This document shows, piece by piece, positions 10,067-20,948 of a stretch of 64,000 bases of DNA (within the stretch, counting starts at the first letter, position 1; each line of letters opens with the position of its first letter). Origin of the DNA: Aricia agestis (Eukaryota; Arthropoda; Insecta; Lepidoptera; Lycaenidae); NCBI RefSeq assembly GCF_905147365.1, contig NC_056415.1, positions 11,674,001 through 11,738,000 of the forward strand. Reading direction: 5' to 3'. Both the position numbers and the translations under genes were made by a program. The notes under the pieces are model-generated. The model had not been told where the DNA came from, ran no database searches, and was given only the letters and a program-made list of their open reading frames with translations.

Positions 10067-10499
10067 AGAATAAGCTAGAATCAAAGTTACAACACGCGCT
10101 CCCACGTACCGAGATGGGGTCGCGTCGCGTGTGTCAGGGGCGTGACGAGTCTAGTTATAGCTGGCACGTTCGTGACAGATGTCCGTACGTCACTTCCCGC
10201 CAGCCACTCGCATTGGATGAAAGTAAAGCTGCCAACTTCTATACTTGGATTAGATCATTGGAGTAAAATGTCTAGACTCTAGACTTATTTAAGTTATATC
10301 GTGTTTTATTAGAAACGTTGGGAGTTGATGGTTGATTCTTAAAGTAAGAAATGTAGTCAAATTCGATAACCGTATAATAGGCAATAGTTAAAACTAATTA
10401 CTAACACTTTTACTAACTTAGTGTAAGAAAAATTATTATTATTAATTATTTAATATCTGGTGTAACAGAATCAATACCTATTTAAATTAGTACCCACCT

Positions 10500-10662
10500 C
10501 TGTTTCGCAGGAATAATAATGTTGAATATAATAATATTGAACAATAACTTGACAATAAGATTGAAAGGCAATAATAAAAGTTGAATTTCAATTCAGTCAA
10601 TAATATTGCACAATGCATGGTATTGTACAATAAAATTGATCGTCTAGGGACCCAGTAAGCTT
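10500..10662 (-). mobile_element. MITE related to the GCGGGCCC element at 40603-40752
   Basis: ATAAAATTGATCGTCTAGGG near the right end is the reverse complement of the left end of 40603-40752. Internal TTGACAATAAGATTGAAAGG also matches in the opposite orientation. The left end is diffuse. Confidence 0.6.
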
Positions 10663-10792
10663 ATAGCTAAGTCGTTAATAGTTATACTTCAGCAAGAAAA
10701 ACCTTATCGTATGAGTAAGCGCGGATAATAGACATACGGGTATATTGTTACAAGTTAACAGCGCAACGTAAATAATATGTCATACAGTAGAC

Positions 10793-11040
10793 CAGAGGCC
10801 GTAGCCAAAGTTAATTTCGTTAAAAACGCTTCGCAAGTGAAATGTAATTTAGCGATGACTTATGTCAAACCGCATATTATATTTTGATAACGAATTTCGT
10901 CATTGTTTTTAACGAAAGATACCAACTTTGAGGGCCTGAGGCCTCTTAGAAAAAGTATATTTGATAGATGACAAAATTCGTTATCAAAAAGTATGCGGTT
11001 TGACACAAGTCATCGCTAAATGACATTTCGCTTGCGAAGA
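10793..11040. repeat. Interleaved inverted repeats (A B A' B')
   Basis: Segment A (10793-10829, AGAGGCC...GTTAAAAACG) is reverse-repeated at 10903-10948. Segment B (10831-10903, from TTCGCAAGTGAAATG) is reverse-repeated at 10968-11039. The order is A, B, A', B', not the nested A B B' A' of a normal foldback. This implies rearrangement of a palindromic element or insertion of one copy relative to another. Confidence 0.7.
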
Positions 11041-11824
11041 CTAATCGTCATTGAAGTTCTAACACCACGTAAGTCACTTTTTGCCTATTTTGACCTTTTG
11101 AAGCAATTCGCTAGACAATCGGAAGATGTGTCGTTTTAGCCAATCGGAACACGTGTCATTTATTATAATATTATGTACTGTGTTCCCATTCTTCCCACAA
11201 ATTTTGTCGAAAGAACAACATAATATCACACACGCATCAAAGTCTCTACCTTGAGTCTTAACCTCGTTAACTTCAAGTACACGGCCGAATTACCCTACTG
11301 TATTACATTTGTATTGTTTTAGCAGTGTTCAGTTGAGCGTACGCCTCCCTAATCTGTCACTCCCTGTAGACAGTGGCGCAGGTGTTGATTATAAATCTTG
11401 CTGTAGGCTTTTCTGTTGGAGTAATATTATATTCGGTATCAGATCTATTAGGTAATAAGCGAATGTTTGCCTTATAACATCTGGGATCTGTATGACTTAT
11501 TACCGATATCAATTATCAAGTTTTTAGCGAAAAATGGAGCTTTCACACGATCTTGTACAATAGTTTTTTTTTTTTTTAATTGACTCTATTAAGGTGAGAC
11601 TCTATTAAGATGAGAGTAGTATTGACTGCAGTAGCGGAAATACACGACACATCCCATCCTATGTTACTGTAGTGTCGTGCGGCGTGCCGTAGGTCCTTCA
11701 CGCATAGTGCGACTTGGTTCATATTTAAAATTATGTTCTAGTGTCTAAACAAACTAGGCCGAAAATACGCGGCCGAAGTTCGGCATGATTACGTCTGCAA
11801 TGCGCTTCGCATACAATATATTAA

Positions 11825-11966
11825 GTGGGAGAGCCATGCGTGGGAGACACTAATGGGCCGGCTCGACCAGAGAAATACCACGTTCTCACAGAAAACCGGC
11901 GTGAAACAGCGCTTGCGTTGTGTTTCGCCGAGTGAGTGAGTTTACCGGAGGCCCAATCCCTTACAC
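11825..11966 (+). mobile_element. Poly-A SINE head, 3'-truncated
   Basis: GTGGGAGAGCCATGCGTGGG followed by GGGCCGGCTCGACCAGAGAA, ACAGAAAACCGGCGTGAAAC and GCCGAGTGAGTGAGTTTACC match the heads at 27241 and 61117. It stops at GGCCCAATCCCTTACAC, before the pyrimidine tract and LINE-like tail. Confidence 0.7.
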
Positions 11967-12499
11967 TCAAATTTCAGTTGAAAACATGATATAATTCCAC
12001 GGTGGCTTTAATATGTAGGTGTTACAATATTTAATGGATACAGAATAGATTGCGTCACTGACTGCGAACGCCTCAGTAATAATTATTAATCTTTAATTAA
12101 TCGAACGCACAGCTGGGATCGATTGGGACCATTATCGCAACTGCGATCTTTCTACGGGAAACGCCACAGAAATTTTATAACGTGTTTTATACCACTAACA
12201 ACATCATCTCAGTTATGTTCAAAGGAATTTGAACATAAAGTTCCTATATCTTCGCCAAATACATTTTTTTTAGTTGATCGATTACAACTCAAAAACTTAT
12301 GAAGTCTTCTTAGCCGTGATAGTTTTCCTTTTAAATTCAGCATATTTTCTACTCCAGTGAATTTTATCACATTTCCAGAAGCAAGCGTTTAGCTGGTTGA
12401 AGGGGGGGACACTGGACTCTAACGATTTTTTCACTTTAAAACTTGATATTTCACAAACGGATCCCTAAATCGGAAAATGATCTATGATTTCTCATAATA

Positions 12500-12782
12500 T
12501 TTTTAAAAAACCTATCCAACAACACCCCACACGATAAGGTGGACGCGAAAAAAAAATCATCCCCGCTTGATGTGGGACTAGGGAATAAGGTAAGTACCAT
12601 AATTTTTTTTTTAAGATTTCATGCACCATTTTGTCGGCATCATTAACATTCATGCCAAATTACAGCTTTGTAGGTCCTATATAGTCTCTGAGCAAAATCG
12701 CGGATAGACAGACGAACGGACGGACATACGGACGGACAGACCGAAACTATAAGGGTTCCTTGTTGACTACGGAACCCTAAAA
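12500..12782 (+). repeat. Interspersed repeat ending in ACGGAACCCTAAAAA
   Basis: A GGACGGACAT and CGGACGGACA run, then ACTATAAGGGTTCCTTGTTG and CTACGGAACCCTAAAAA, is a 3' region I recall as widespread in Lepidoptera. The pair AGGGTTCC and GGAACCCT forms a terminal hairpin. The left boundary is uncertain and may extend to about 12400. Confidence 0.55.
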
Positions 12783-12883
12783 ATCCAGCGACGACCGTCG
12801 ACGCGTGCTGTTCGTCTTAGCCTTAGGTCAAGTTGCATTTGATGAGTTAACTACGACAGAAGTAGCGCTAACAGAGTAGCTTT

Positions 12884-13056
12884 TTAACTTTTGTATGGGC
12901 AGCGTCATTGTCAGCGACGCTGGGGCGTTTGCCCATGCAAATCACAACAATCATGACATGCAAAGCGTCACTTTCACACTGAACTCTTTTTATTAGGTAC
13001 ATACACCCTACAGTTAACAGTATTATCACTTTATTTTGTTACAGCCTGTATACAAA
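12884..13056 (+). mobile_element. Decayed copy of the ACAGGGTGTAAC-type TIR element
   Basis: ACTTTTGTATGGGCA at 12889 and, further on, CTTTCACACTGAACTC and TATTATCACTTTATTTTGTTACAGCCTGTAT follow the order of the elements at 23552-23815 and 46883-47061. The middle is heavily diverged. Confidence 0.5.
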
Positions 13057-13166
13057 ACAGCTTGATTTAATTTCAGAATTCAGAATCAATGTCAGGCTTA
13101 AGCCCCACTGGGTCGAGTCTCGTGGGCAATTATTATTGTATGTGTAATCGGTCCTTACCTCCTTAC

Positions 13167-13938
13167 TAGTGATGTAACGAATGTTGGACAGCGAATGCGA
13201 TTGCGAATATTTATCTTCAACATTCGCGAATGCGAATGCGAATATTTTAAAATTTCAAAAAAAAGCGCTCGTAAAATGTTCGATAGGTTTGACGTTTCGT
13301 GTCGGCCATGTTTAAATTGAACATAGCCGAACCGATATTGCTTATAGTCTGTCAAGAAAGTGAAGAAATTAAAAAGTGGCAACATCGTAGTGTCACCCCT
13401 TTTTTCTTAGATTGATTTGAAATTGAAGACACTACGATGTTGCCACTTTTTAATTTCTTCACTTTCTTGACAGACTATAATTGAATGAATTTAGTCACAG
13501 AAAGTTCATTCTAAAAGTTTTATTTTGTTTTGAGATTAGTTTTATGTTTTATGTTTCAAGTAATTGTTTAGTTTTTTAGTAAATAGAAATTATAAACTTT
13601 ATTTAAAAATGATAGTAAAGTAATAATATACTACTAAATGAATGCAAACCATACATAGTATACCAACAAGGCTGATTAATGTTAGATTTGATAAGATCTC
13701 TGAAGTTATTTTTTCATAAATGACTAATGAGGCTTTAATTAAGAATGTAGAAGTATGATTTAATAAAAAAATCCAAGTATAACACTTGTATTATTATATT
13801 ATTTCAAATGCATGCTTTTTGATTATTAAAACATTCTCTGAATATTCGCATATTTTTTGCGAATGCGAATGCGAATATTGAAAAATACGCGGATATTCGC
13901 GAATGCGAATGCGAAGGCGAATATCCGTTACATCACTA
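13167..13938. mobile_element. 772-bp non-autonomous hAT-like element
   Basis: Ends TAGTGATGTAACG and CGTTACATCACTA are a perfect 13-bp inverted repeat. The direct repeat CTCCTTAC flanks it at 13159-13166 and 13939-13946, an 8-bp target duplication. Next to both ends are clusters of a GCGAATGCGAAT motif, which look like subterminal transposase-binding repeats. A separate foldback at 13343-13479 lies inside. No transposase frame. Confidence 0.85.
13343..13479. mobile_element. Foldback MITE nested in the hAT element
   Basis: TATAGTCTGTCAAGAAAGTG begins a perfect inverted repeat of about 52 bp per arm that ends CTTGACAGACTATA at 13479. The loop is about 33 bases. The exactness of the arms contrasts with the older outer repeats and points to a young insertion. 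The flanking TTATA/TATAA suggests a TA-type target. Confidence 0.8.
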
Positions 13939-14265
13939 CTCCTTACACGTGGAATACGTAATGACTCATGTCATGTTATAGGATTGGTTACATTCTATTT
14001 GGTATGCTTCACAGACGCTTGCTTAAGCCTTACCTTAATAATTTATTAAATTTTGTTACTTATGCTTTCTTTGTTTTACTGCAGAGTTTAAAATATTGAG
14101 ACAAACTACTCAAAATTAAAAAGATATTTAAAACGAACGGATAACTGAAACAGGCGTTAGTGAAACTAGATATTATTGTGTCAACCCAAACCATTTATAC
14201 ATGCTTAGTAATAAGGCCGCCTTCGTGTAACTTCTTTATATTATGATATTATTATTTTAAACTTT

Positions 14266-14401
14266 GTCTTTGGATTTTCAAATGTATTAGTCGCGCTAAT
14301 ACTTTAAAACGGCTGGACGGATTGGGCTGATTTTAGTCTTAACATTTTCGTAGAAGTCCAGGGAAGGTTTTAAGTGACACGAAGTTCACCGGGACAGCTA
14401 G
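14266..14401 (+). mobile_element. Helitron, family E, 5' end altered
   Basis: TGGATTTTCAAATGTATTAG through GGACGGATTGGGCTG to GGGACAGCTAG follows the copies at 1270 and 3342. It ends before a T at 14402. The TATATATAAAAA block of the 5' end is missing, so the start is approximate. Confidence 0.7.
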
Positions 14402-14446
14402 TAAAGTATAATAATATTTTTATTTCATTTTCGTAGCTAACTATTA

Positions 14447-14540
14447 AGGTTAAACCACACTTAGTGCGACACGACACGACGCAACACTTCACCTACATAG
14501 AACTGACGTTTTACCGTGTCGCACTAATGCGGTAAAACCT
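14447..14540. mobile_element. PIF/Harbinger-like MITE, 94 bp
   Basis: AGGTTAAACCACACTTAGTG on the left pairs with the right arm CACTAATGCGGTAAAACCT. TTA is present on both sides (14444-14446 and 14541-14543), the target duplication typical of PIF/Harbinger. Confidence 0.65.
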
Positions 14541-14961
14541 TTATACCTAAAGTTAAGTGAGTATACGAAAAAGCCTTCAAAAGTTATGATTTATTACAGG
14601 TAAATACAAACGTAATATATTTATCTGCAGTATTCAAATATCGTTCGAAGTCAAAGTTATTTATCGAAAGTAGCTCGTAACATTTTATGGCCGTCCTACA
14701 CTTGCTGCAGATGTACTTTGGGTTTAAAATGTTTTATAGCGAGCCACACTGCTCTATTGCATTGCGTCATCACAACGTTAACGTTGCGTTGCTGTACATC
14801 GTTTAATATTATAAATTTTCAATAATAATTATTATTACTTAAGCCACAATAAAGCGTTGCGTCGTCGGATGCGATATATATCAACGGTGTGACAGTGACG
14901 GAACAAAACTGTATGAAGGAGGATTACAACATTATGGGTAAATACTGTTGTCGCCGCCTTT

Positions 14962-15153
14962 GTAGCTATATCCCGGCACACTAACACCTGTGTCTATTAC
15001 ACTGACACTGATGGAGACGCTGTGGCAAGCTTCATAAAAAGAGCCACGGAGGTGTCAACCGAACACATAAAAGATTATAACATAAAAATGGCTATAAAAG
15101 ACAGGAACGATAAAGTCCTAAGCCACATAGCGGGTAGATTCGACACAGAATGA
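14962..15153 (+). pseudogene. Short open reading trace, unrecognised
   Basis: A 64-codon frame without a proper start reads HTNTCVYYTDTDGDAVASFI, then KRATEVSTEHIKDYNIKMAI, and ends at a TGA at 15151-15153. Composition and lack of stops in AT-rich DNA suggest a real former coding region. Upstream sequence continues only after a frame change. The tandem duplication that follows at once (15187-15364) could be the 3' untranslated region of the same element, possibly a retrotransposon. I do not recognise the protein. Confidence 0.4.
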
Positions 15154-15186
15154 TATCTCTTTAACACCCTAGAAACTCCACCCGGC

Positions 15187-15364
15187 TTGAGTGATCCCTC
15201 TCCACCAATCCAATGTCACAACATCTAAAGGCAAAGGGTGGAGCAGCATTAAATGTAAGGAAAAAAAAAATAATTTTTTTTTTTTTTTTGAGTGATCCCT
15301 CTCCACCAATCCAATGTCACAACATCTAAAGGCAAAGGGTGGAGCAGCATTAAATGTAAGGAAA
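15187..15364 (+). repeat. Direct tandem duplication, 101-bp period
   Basis: The block from TTGAGTGATCCCTCTCCACC to GGAGCAGCATTAAATGTAAGG occurs twice, at about 15188-15263 and 15289-15364, essentially identical. The copies are separated by a poly-A then poly-T tract. The pattern resembles two retrotransposon 3' ends joined through an A-rich tail, or a slippage duplication. Confidence 0.8.
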
Positions 15365-16502
15365 TAATATGTAATTGTCCATGTCCAAAAAATATATATA
15401 TAAGTGTCCATGGCGTGATGGACTACAATTAATTAAAATTTATAATATTATTTCAATTATCCTTGGCGCGAAAAATGTAAATAATAAAATAACAAAAAAA
15501 GGATATGGACGAACAGTCCATAGACGGCCCCAATTTTAATAATAAAAAAAAATACTGTTGTCGCTGAGCATTCCATGATGCGAACGCAATAGAGTAGACT
15601 GCAACGGCCGGCGTACTCTTTCGTTGAGATGCCGCACCGCAACTCAACGGAGCAACGTGGCTTCACTCATACATGTAGTCATATTTTTCTTCCGATTTGA
15701 GACATTTAACGAGAGACAAAGACGAATTTAAATTAACGGACGACAATGTAATCTAAGAAACTACCTCTATTTACAAGACCAAGTTGGTTAATTGGTGTAA
15801 GAAATAATGTTTCTTGGAATATTAATCAAGGCATACATAGCTGTAACCGTTATACTACCTTTTGATCATAAAATATATATTATTATGTCATGGGTATTGG
15901 GTATAGCCATTAACCATTATGATTTTCAAGAGACTCTATAGACGTAATATTAGTATAGGTATTTTTATTACTATTTTTATTACGTAATTTTGTGAAGACA
16001 AAACCCTTTCTTTATATTTACGTAACGCATAAACTATTAATAGAGGTGAGGTTTTTAATTTGTAACGAATAGGCTCTTTAACTTCTGGACCGATTTCGAT
16101 GCAATTTCTCAGAAATATACAGAAGAGCATGGGCGAGGACATGAGCTGGCTTTTATAGCAGGGAAGGGTTCCCATGAGATTTCATTTTGTGCGAGCGCTG
16201 ACACGGTCGCAGGAAGAGAACGTCTAATAACAATTTTATATTCAAGTTTTAAAGAAACAGGTTAATCTTTCCAATGTTTATTTTATAAAATAAATAAAAA
16301 AGCTATTTTTAGAAACTAATACTTAAAATTGTTTTTATTGCTGATAACAATAATATAGATTGTCTAGTTAGAATAGTTGAGGTTTGTAGGTATTATATAA
16401 GTAAATACATATTATTATCTATACAACTAAATAGCTTAACAATTTACTAAACGATTTTGCCTCATAGTTTATAATAATTATACTATACTGAATACACTTA
16501 AA

Positions 16503-17392
16503 TACAACGTGTCCCGACACCATTGTCCGAGCTTTCAATATTGTTACGATGTGTGGAATATTTTATTGAAAAATCGGCTGTAATTTTCTCTAACGTTTGT
16601 AATTTTATTAAATTATTGTGATTCATGAGAGCCCAAAACAAAAACTAAAATGGCTGTGATTTTACAACCGCGATTGAACAAAAAAGAAAAGATTTGAGAG
16701 CCAATTTCTCGATAAAATATGCCATCTATACTAATATTATAAATGCGAAAGTATCTCTGTCTGTCTGTCTCGCTTTCACGCCAAAACTACAGAACCGATT
16801 GTAATGAAATTTTGTATACAGATAGTCTAAAGCCTGAAAAAGGACATAGGCTACTTTTTTACTGGAAAAAAGCGTTGTAAGGGGGTGAAAATGCGTAAAT
16901 TTGTTCAAATTAAGCTTGTTCCAAAATCCATAATAGATGGCGCCGTGCGTCTCCTACAGCGCGCTAACGCTTGCTCAAAAGTCTTTCTATAAGAGGTGGT
17001 ATCAATATTTGTTTTCTTTCGATTGTTATTTCTTTTTTACGTTATTTAATAACTCAATACTTTATCTATGCAGTGACGTCACCTTAAACCTATCAATGAT
17101 AAATAGTTTATGGGTAAAGTTGTGTAATTGGGGGGCTAAATAAGCTTAAAAATTTAGCATAAAATATAAAGTTTAATAATTAATTAAAAGAAGTGAAATA
17201 TTATGTGCACACTGCGCAGCTGTTTTGATTTAAAGGGTACAAGCGTTTTTTTTTTATAAAAGCTTTTTACAACCAATTTTGTTGACATCGCGCGCTATAA
17301 ACTGAAGTCCACGTGGACGAAGTCGCGGGCAACAGCTAGTATTACATAATGCTATTAAAGGACTAGTGTCGGGACACATTGTATACAACCTT
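16503..17392. mobile_element. TIR element (ACAATGTGTCC type) carrying a Helitron
   Basis: The left end TACAACGTGTCCCGACAC pairs with the right end GTGTCGGGACACATTGTA. The interior flanking the Helitron matches 42340-42540: CTAAAATGGCTG, GAGAGCCAATTTCTCGATAAAATATG and, beyond the Helitron, TATTAAAGG. Without the Helitron the element is about 275 bp. Confidence 0.65.
16725..17339 (+). mobile_element. Non-autonomous Helitron, family A, 615 bp
   Basis: Starts TCTATACTAATATTATAAAT after A16724 and ends GTCGCGGGCAACAGCTAG before T17340. A GTCCACGTGGAC hairpin lies about 15 bases before the end. There is no Rep or helicase frame. A minus-strand relative is at 54577-54848, and a 3' end piece is at 52620-52690. 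The paralogous empty site is at 42340-42540. Confidence 0.85.
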
Positions 17393-17394
17393 TT

Positions 17395-18050
17395 TGGAAC
17401 AAAATGTAAAATACAAAAATTGAACTGAAAGAAAACTGCTGGCGAACGCTAGTTAGCACTTAATAATTCCTTATAATGTTTCGTATATTAATAACAATTT
17501 GGTGAAATGTGTAATAAATAAGACGCTTTGTGGGTGTCCTTTTATAATAGCCGCACTTAATAAACTGATGTGATTACATTTTACAATTTTAGCTGCTACT
17601 TAATATTCAAAATTGCTCGGTTACAATTTCAACCTTTTGCACATCGAAATAGAGTTTCAGTTACAATGTTTTCGGGGTTAGATAGCAAGGTGTGCATCTT
17701 TAGAGCTAATAAAATGTACGTCTACTTTATGAAATGACTCTCAAGAGAATATTTTGTGGGAAAATCGTATATGGTCGGATTTATATGGGTAACGTTCGGG
17801 AATGTTTACATAGAGAAGATCAATACGGTTCTACGCTAGTTGTGTTATGTGGCTTCGTATATTTAAAGGCTGGATGTTGTCTCAACTCCTGAAGCGCGAA
17901 TTTTGTCGTAAAAAAATTACAGTTATTTTCGAGGACAGAGTATCTACATAAATAAATATTTTTAATGGTTCAGCGGTTAAAAGTCCAGAAGTAACATATA
18001 GATACTCACTTTCATTATTCTAGTATGACTGCGACTTTACAAGTAGTCAA
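17395..18050. other. Stretch without recognisable features
   Basis: Ordinary AT-rich sequence. I see no open frame of note, no terminal repeats and no RNA gene. Confidence 0.5.
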
Positions 18051-18056
18051 TATACT

Positions 18057-18140
18057 TTTTTTTATGAAATAAGGGGGCAAAGGAGCAAACGGATCACCTG
18101 ATGGAAAGCAACTACCGTCGCCCATGGCGTGCCCTTTATT
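18057..18140 (-). mobile_element. 3' tail of CR1/Jockey-like LINE or its SINE
   Basis: Read on the minus strand it contains ACGGTAGTTGCTTTCCATCA, GGTGATCCGTTTGCTCC and TTTGCCCCCTTATTTCATAA, then an A-rich end. This is the same tail as at 27471, 32755, 48073 and 61318. Only the tail remains, so LINE or SINE origin cannot be decided. Confidence 0.65.
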
Positions 18141-18899
18141 AAACTTTTGGCTAATCTAGTAGATAGATGAATTCTGCCTTACGTAAGCTTTTTTTACTCT
18201 TATTATTACGCGCTTGCATGGAAAAAACTACCGCAACAACTACAGACAGAACTTACACGCTGTTATGGGGTTCAAGCTTGACCTGGTTAAGAGCTAACTT
18301 TGACGATAGAACATCCCTTTATATTACAAAAATATTATAACTAGACTTAAATTTTTACTTCTTCACCAAAGATGTAAAGGAGCATAAAATATATTATATT
18401 AATATGGTCCCACAAGAATATCGTTATGAATTAACGTCGTGAATCACCTCCGAAAATACACTCGAATCTAATGAATCACTTGAACGGAGATTCAGTGAAA
18501 GGAAGTTTTGGAACGTGTTTATGATTTAGTTAATGTTTAGTTCACCCCTGTGTATAATAAGTTGATTAATGCCCAGGCAGCGGCTGTCCCACATAGTTTA
18601 CACACTTCATCTTTTTAGTCCACCGACCCCTTTCATGTGTTTCATTTTTTATTCACTCCATGTGTGGGTATAAATAGTATTTATTATTTTGTGTAACGTA
18701 AATATTCTCGTATTAATCCTAACACCGCGTGTACGTGATACGAATAAAGATATCCTTGTCTGAATGTTATTTTCAATGATAGAGCTTCCATAATATATTT
18801 TTGCTTTACACCTGACCTGACAAAGGTCTGTAATCCATAATATTTACATAAATAAATAAATAAAAAATGTTTTATTTCTGAGTGAATTTGAATCAATTT

Positions 18900-19015
18900 T
18901 TTTCAGAATGTCTACCTGATGCCTACCACCGGTTCGGGAACTACCCCGGCGAGAAGAACCGGCGTAAGAAACTCGCACGGGTTCCACTTTTTGCCAAAAA
19001 AGTGAGAGAAAAATT
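18900..19015. repeat. Interspersed repeat (CCACCGGTTCGGGAAC type)
   Basis: CTACCACCGGTTCGGGAACT and GCGAGAAGAACCGGCGTAAG, then AAACTCGCACGGG, are words I recall from a common lepidopteran repeat. Both strands are open across it. A TTTTTTTCAG immediately upstream mimics a splice acceptor. Confidence 0.4.
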
Positions 19016-19019
19016 ATTC

Positions 19020-20080
19020 TTTTAAAATAAAGTTTACAATTTTGTAACTTAATATGCTTACAATTTTGTAACATAAACTATAATATGTTTTGTTGTTTAG
19101 ACTTTTCGGGTAATAAACTTCTCAAATACTAAATATAGATATAATATTTTGCACAGAAAATAATATAAATTTGATAAATCCGTTTTATGCATACAAGGGT
19201 ACGTCATCAATTTCATGTGTTTTAATTTTTTGTTTACAATTTAGAAAAAAACGCCGTACAAGCACAGAATATATATTAGTAGTACCAAGTACAAGTATAT
19301 TGTCAGGTTGTTGGATTACTGTCTACAATAAAGAATTATACATTTTACAGTTTCATATTATTTTAAATTAAATTGTTTCTATATTCAGAATGGAATGTAT
19401 ACAAAACATAATATTCATTAACCTTTTGAAATATTATGCTCATTAAAGCTGTGTGAATCAGATAATTATAACGGAGCACATTTTCGGTTTTGCTCAATGA
19501 AGTAGAGTTGATTGATAAGAGTGAAGTTTTTGTTGATCGTTCCCACTGTATCATAAACCTATAATGCTAGTATATATTTAGTCTATGCACTGTATTAACT
19601 GTCTCATCTATCGAAGTAAAATAAAACCACAATGCTGTTGCGTTGCCATTTTTACCGGTGCCGTGTAGACCTTTACAAACATAATATTATTAATTTATAT
19701 CTCATAGATGCGCTGCGGTATCGACGTGCAACGACGTTGTAATATATCGTTATACATCGTTAGACAGGAGAAGTGCGTCGCCGCAACGCACCTATGACGC
19801 ATGCAATGCTTCCGTTCCGATGAGACAACGTTCACAACTTGAAGTAGTGTAGAGTCTCTTTTTTTTTTTTTTCTTACTATTGTAAAGCAAGAAAAATAAA
19901 TTCTCTCGCCCTAATTCCATTAAATTAAATGAAACGAAGCTGAGGTTTCACAGATATCATACTTTTTTTACGTCCGTGATTAACACAATCCGAAAATAAT
20001 TGCTGAATTTTGATTCTCTATTATCCCACTTAGTTATATTCAATTTAAATTATTTAATTAATTTTGTTAATGTATCAGCG
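19020..20080. other. AT-rich stretch with minor repeat pieces
   Basis: The words CACAGAATATATATTAGTAG and TACCAA at 19262-19290 recur at 48738-48766. A degenerate GC-richer patch at 19629-19840 (GCTGTTGCGTTGCC, GCAACGCACC) may be a worn MITE. No gene seen. Confidence 0.4.
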
Positions 20081-20086
20081 GGTCTA

Positions 20087-20250
20087 AAATGGTCGCTTAG
20101 TTGTATCATACAATGAATCATTTACGATTCATTTTTAAACTTCTCGTAACGTGCAATTAATTTAATGATTCTTACTAAGCAATTCATTTGTTTCACATTT
20201 TTCTATGAAAAGTCGTAAAAATGGTCCAATAAATCCGAATTGCTTTTATG
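20087..20250 (+). mobile_element. GGGGCTAAAATGGTCGC-type MITE, worn copy
   Basis: GCGGGTCTAAAATGGTCGCT, then an ATGAATCATTT...ATGATTC section and a right end resembling AAAAATGGTCC, follow the intact element at 32873-33092. Both ends are eroded. Confidence 0.5.
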
Positions 20251-20446
20251 TCAAATAGCAGAATCATCAAATGTTACTAATAAACGTCATCTTTGATCTT
20301 AGAACTATTCTTATGTCGTAATACATTATAGAAATTGTTTAACTAAAGAAATTTAAAATTACAAAGTCGGTTTCAAAACTTTGAAGTTTGTATACAAACA
20401 TGACTAAAGTAAAAAATGTTGCCAGCATATAGCATGGCTTCATAAC

Positions 20447-20610
20447 GTTATCGATTACTAGAAAAATTACCGTTACGTACCGTTATTTTTATAAGGGTAG
20501 CTTAACGATATTTTGAATGATATCTAGTAGGTAACATAATATTTAAATATAGTTTAAAAAATGCCGTTATTATTACCGGTAAAAATATCGTTATTTTCTG
20601 GTATTCGACG
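20447..20610. repeat. Weak inverted repeat
   Basis: AACGTTATCGATTACTAG at the left resembles the reverse of CTGGTATTCGACGTT at the right, and TTACCGTTA-like words recur between them. Similar words occur near 21565. This may be an eroded TIR element. Confidence 0.3.
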
Positions 20611-20889
20611 TTGCCAGTTCGACGCGACACATTTCGTTAATATTCATACAAGTCTGTGGGTAACATTTTTAGACACCTATAAATAGTAAGTATATTTTTC
20701 GCGTGGGGCGATGGCGAAAAGTTGCAGGAGGTATGATTCCGAACAATTCCTCAGAGCACTCCCCGTGATACAACTGATAGAGGATGCAGAGTGAAGCTAC
20801 ATATAGCCCGCCTTAAATATTTAATTTATTTTGTTTTTAGTATTTAGTATTATAGCGGCAATAGAAATACATAATGTCAGAAAAACAGA

Positions 20890-20948
20890 TGGATGAGCGC
20901 ATTGGCAGCTCAAGCCGGAAGTCGCGGGTTCGAATCCCGCCGACGGAA
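20890..20948 (+). mobile_element. tRNA-derived SINE head fragment
   Basis: GCGCATTGGCAGCTCAAGCC, GAAGTCGCGGGTTCGAATCC and CGCCGACGGAA match the head of the SINE at 867-1115. Box B is intact. Box A is destroyed (CAGATGGATGAG), and the body and tail are absent. Confidence 0.7.

Larger units (their letters stand above)
14752..15662. mobile_element. Probable composite TIR element (AGCCAC...GTGGCT)
   Basis: AGCCACACTGCTCTATTGCA at the left and the reverse of CAACGGAGCAACGTGGCT at the right are imperfect inverted repeats. They enclose a coding trace and a tandem duplication. The pairing is moderate, and similar AGCCAC/GGCCAC words occur in other MITEs here (55148, 55424), so the unit may be two separate elements. 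Confidence 0.35.

Noticed and set aside
18900..18990. Spliced exon after TTTTTTTCAG
   Set aside because: The sequence resembles a widespread interspersed repeat and is open on both strands.
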